Shown here: in pieces, positions 60,858 through 64,000 of the stretch
Position numbering within the stretch: the first letter of the stretch is position 1
Layout: the number at the start of each line of letters is the position of its first letter
DNA from: Cacajao melanocephalus
Taxonomy: Eukaryota > Chordata > Mammalia > Primates > Pitheciidae
NCBI GenBank assembly: GCA_963573385.1
Contig: CAUYLG010039309.1
Coordinates: forward strand, 1 to 64,000
Length of the DNA stretch: 64,000 nt
Direction of reading: 5' to 3'
Notes under the pieces: model-generated
What the model was told of the DNA's origin: nothing
The model's database searches: none
The model's input: the letters and a program-made list of their open reading frames with translations, nothing else
Made by a program: the position numbers and the translations under genes

Positions 60858-60859
60858 GG

Positions 60860-61214
60860 TGATATAGTTTGGCTGTGTCCCCAATGAAATCTCAACTTGA
60901 ATTGTATCTCCCAGAATTCCCACATGTTGTGGGAGGAACCCAGGGGGAGGTAATAGAATCATGGGGGCCAGTCTTTCCCATGCTATTTTCATGACAGTGA
61001 ATAAGTCTCATGATATCTGATGGGTTTATCAGGGGTTTCTGCTTTTGCTTCTTCCTAATTTTCTCTTGCTGCCACCATGTTAAGAAGTGCCTTTCACCTC
61101 CAGCCATGATTCTGAGACCTCCCCAGCCATGTGGAACTGCAAGTCCAATTAAATCTCTTTTTCTTCCTGGTCTCGGGCATGTTTTTATCAGCAGCATGAA
61201 AATAGAATAATACA
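60860..61214 (+). mobile_element. THE1 5' LTR of a half element
   Basis: It runs from TGATATAGTTTGGCTGTGTC to GAATAATACA and matches the THE1 LTR throughout, with CCCACATGTTGTGGGAGG and CCCCAGCCATGTGGAACTGC. Unlike the three solo LTRs here it continues into internal sequence. No 3' LTR is present, so no target duplication can be tested. Confidence 0.94.
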
Positions 61215-61975
61215 GTAAATTGGTACCAGGAGTGGGATGTTGCTGAAAAGATACCCAAAAATGTGGAAGTGGCTTTGGAACTGGGTAACAGGCAGAGGTT
61301 GGAACACTTTGAAGGGCTCAGAAGAAGATAGGAAAATGTGGGAAAGTTTGCAACTTCCTAGAGACTTGTTGAATGGCTTTGACAAAAAATACTGATAGTG
61401 ATGTGAACAATGCCCAGGCTGAGGTGGTCTCAGATGGAGATGAGAAACTTATTGGGAACTGGAACAAAGGTGACTCTTGTTATGTTTTAGCAAAGAGACT
61501 GGCAGCATATTGCTTCTGCCCTAGAGATTTGTGCAACTTTGAACTTCAGACAGATGATTTAGGGGTATTTGACAGAAAAAAAATTTTTAATCTGCAAAGT
61601 ATTCAAGAGGTGACTTGGGTGCTGTTAGAGCATTCCATTTTAAAAGGGAAACAGGATAAAAGTTTGGAAAATTTTCAGCCTGACAATGTGATGGAAAAGA
61701 AAAACCCATTTTCTGGGAAGCAACTAAAGCCAGCTGTAGGAATTTGTGTAAGTAACGAGTCTAATGTTAATCCCCAAGACCATGGGGAAAATGTCCCCAG
61801 ACTATGTCAGATACCTTCATGGCAGCCCCTCCCATCACAGGCCTGGAGACCACAAGGAAAAAGTGGTTTTGTGAGCTGGGCCCAGGGTCCCTGTGCTGTG
61901 TGGAGCCTAGGGACTTGCTGCCCTGAGCATGGCTCCAGATTCTGTGGGAGTGTCGTGGAAGCATCACTCTAAATA
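61215..61975 (+). mobile_element. THE1 internal region, 5' part
   Basis: Directly after the LTR comes TTGGTACCAGGAGTGGG, where the primer-binding site is expected, then sequence in THE1 interior order. It breaks off near 61975 into unassigned DNA. THE1 is a non-autonomous MaLR with a gag-like remnant and no polymerase, mobilised in the past by ERVL-type enzymes. Confidence 0.88.
61373..61972 (+). pseudogene. Open frame of 199 codons in the THE1 interior
   Basis: This is the longest open frame in the window and lies wholly within the THE1 internal region. It begins with ATG in a GAATGGCTTTGAC context and ends at a TAA near the point where THE1 homology stops. The protein has no zinc knuckle, protease or polymerase motif and no transmembrane segment that I can see. 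A gag-like remnant of MaLR elements is the known content of this region; whether this is the ancestral frame is not established. With no 3' LTR and no partner genes it is most likely a passive remnant. Confidence 0.5.
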
Positions 61976-63039
61976 TTTGCTGGGTCCAGAGAAAAGCCAT
62001 TATTGATGTAAAGACTTTCTTTAACTCTTTCTCTTTATTTCTCATGTTTCAACCCAAAGTGGCCAGAAACTAATTAACAAAATGCAGGTAAAAGGTGGAA
62101 ATTAGTGAGTAAGTAGAAAAGAAGCCACCTATACCCTTTTCCTTCACTACAGGCTTCTAACAATAGTTGAGGGATGGCAGGGACGTGTCGGGGAGTGGAA
62201 AGGCAGCAGATGCCTTAATTTTGAGGCTGTTTGGAGTATTGAACATATGTGAAATGGGACATATCAATTCTTAAATTGAAAGTAAATTAATAATTAGCAT
62301 GCATATAAAAGAGTGTTCCTGAATTTTCTATGGGAACAGAAAAAGACAGAGCCTCACTAAACAAATGGGCAGGGATAGTGATAGATAAAATAAAATGGCT
62401 TTCTGATTTTATTCCATGAATCATCATTGCTCAATGTGCTGATTACATTTCACTCAGAGCCTGGTGAATACTTGCAGTGCAGTGGCAGCTACTTCAAGGC
62501 TCTATGCCAGGGTAAACTATTTTAATAATTTATGTGTTAAATCAGTTCTATTATATTTTATAGACATGTAGATTCCACTTGAGCTTTTCCCCTAGATATC
62601 AATGCTCAGATTCCTCGTTTTTCGCCTCTGTCTTCTAGACCTCTTTGGCCCAGTTTAATAAGCGAGAAGTTGCACATATAATGAGGCTCACTCAGATAGG
62701 CTGGGATAGATTTTAAAACTCTTCATTCTGGCCTCCTGGATAGAATCAATACTATTGATCAGAGTGGCTGAGTTGGCCAGACAGCTGCTACCCCAAGAAA
62801 AGGATCCATCAGTCTGCTGCTGAAAACTCCCAGGAAGAAATGGAAACTTTTGCAGAGGATTTTAGAGAATTCTCTGTGTAGTCAGGTAAGCAAATTTATA
62901 GAAGGTGTGGATGTTACAGTTTGCTTTGCTTTTAGCATTGACTCTGATATTAGGGATATTCTGTGTTCCATTAATTATGAGAATAATGCTTATTTCCAAA
63001 AGAAAGGAAGGTTGCTCTTTACTTACAGGCCAGTGTATC
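61976..63039. other. Unassigned DNA
   Basis: No repeat or gene is recognised over about 1 kb. Confidence 0.5.
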
Positions 63040-63600
63040 AGTCAGAGTTTGAGTAGAAGCAGAATCATTATAAGAATTATGGTATAAGACATTTATTATT
63101 GGAGTTGGCCCTTATATACTTGAGAGAGAAACTGGAGAATTAAAAGTCTGAAAAAAAAGTTAAGATCAAAAAGACACATCAGTGACCAGCCCAGGGGCAG
63201 GTAAATGAGTTGGAGCCTGCAGGGAAATCTGGATGCTAGCCATGTCTGGAAAGGGAATGCCAGTGGAAGCCTGGTGGTTCTTCAAGGCTATTCATTCTGT
63301 GAGTTTGCAGCAAGGCATCTCGTAACAGGCCTGGGGTGCTGTTAGTCAACAGGACCAGCAGTTGGGAAGAAAACTGGATAGAGTGAGAAAGAGCCGGGGC
63401 TAACTAGAATCTTCTGGGAACTTTGTATCTCTCACCATCTCTGACTTCAAAGAATGGTGGCTGCTGCTTCTGTATCATAAAACTTGATTTTTAGCAAACT
63501 CCTACCCAGAATTATACAGAAAAGAAAATTTTGGGAAATGTAGTTCTCAGCAGAACCATGCTGAAAATAGAGCAATCCAGTACAGTGGACAGGCATAAAT
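63040..63600. other. Possible old LTR or unknown dispersed repeat
   Basis: It opens GTATCAGTCAGAGTTTGAG and GCAGAATCATTATAAGAATT, reminiscent of antisense LTR starts seen in other mammalian repeats, but I cannot name it. Confidence 0.3.
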
Positions 63601-64000
63601 ACATACTTCATCAAATAGGCATACATACACACCTCTTTACCTATATTTAATACCTATATTTAACTTTCATGTAAAGACAATAATAAAATGAGGCTTCTGT
63701 TTAACATGATATAGCTGTTTTTTGTAAGACTTCAAACATACTTATATTCTCCCCCAAAGAAGATACATAGAGTCTCAATCTAACCATATTTGGAGAGATA
63801 TTTATTTCTCCTTTAACTGAGGTACATTCTCCCTTGATATCTGTTATTTAAATAGTGAGTTATAAAGTTGACTTATGGAATGTAAAAAAAAAGAAAAAAT
63901 GAAAAATGAGGAGGGAAAACAAAAAGCATCAGTTAATATATGTATAAAAATATACTCACATCACAATGAGAGAAGTAGTCTTCATAGCACTGTTCATTTT
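63601..64000. other. Unassigned AT-rich DNA to the window edge
   Basis: No repeat or gene is recognised. Confidence 0.5.

Overview
This window looks like primate nuclear DNA, most likely human. It is AT-rich and has no convincing host exon. It is packed with mammalian and primate transposons: Alu dimers and monomers, L1 fragments of several ages, ERVL-MaLR (THE1/MST/MLT1) LTRs, L2, MIR, and hAT elements of MER5A and MER20 type. Alu together with THE1/MST LTRs points to a simian primate. All assignments were made by eye against remembered family consensuses, so subfamily names are approximate and the edges of old elements are uncertain by tens of bases.

Layout. 1-1370: a CpG-rich block and a pyrimidine-rich LTR-like block around an Alu monomer. 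1370-9230: mostly unassigned DNA with an L1 fragment, Alus, a solo LTR (4177-4541) and an MLT1 LTR (5306-5843). 9230-17860: an ancient L1 split by an Alu and a GGAA/GAAA tract, two MIRs, a 1.4 kb L2 split by a solo LTR, an L1 fragment and a second L2. 18420-28160: a truncated L1, a 1.7 kb block of unknown origin, a diverged sequence pair, Alus and an L1 nested in an older L1. 29225-32500: a dense pile of MaLR pieces, two opposed L1s and two Alus. 32900-43560: MER5A, several L2s and MIRs, and a small L1 tail. 43011-45778: an L1 with a 5' inversion, plus a displaced second copy of its inversion junction. 46281-49990: a MER20-type element, an inverted repeat around a TA/CA microsatellite, and a MaLR LTR. 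49991-54694: 4.7 kb with no repeat I recognise. 54695-64000: an L1 with shuffled segments, ancient L1 and L2 pieces, a solo LTR, and half a THE1 element with a 199-codon open frame.

There is no operon-like or pathway organisation. The long open frames lie in transposons, in microsatellites or in sequence with no coding signature. The best candidates for a second look are rearrangements: the duplicated L1 inversion junction inside an L2 (43011-43271 and 44831-45090), the shuffled L1 (54695-56559), the inverted repeat (49246-49440), two local sequence pairs of unknown family (15391/16111 and 22699/23387), and the CpG-rich block at the left edge.
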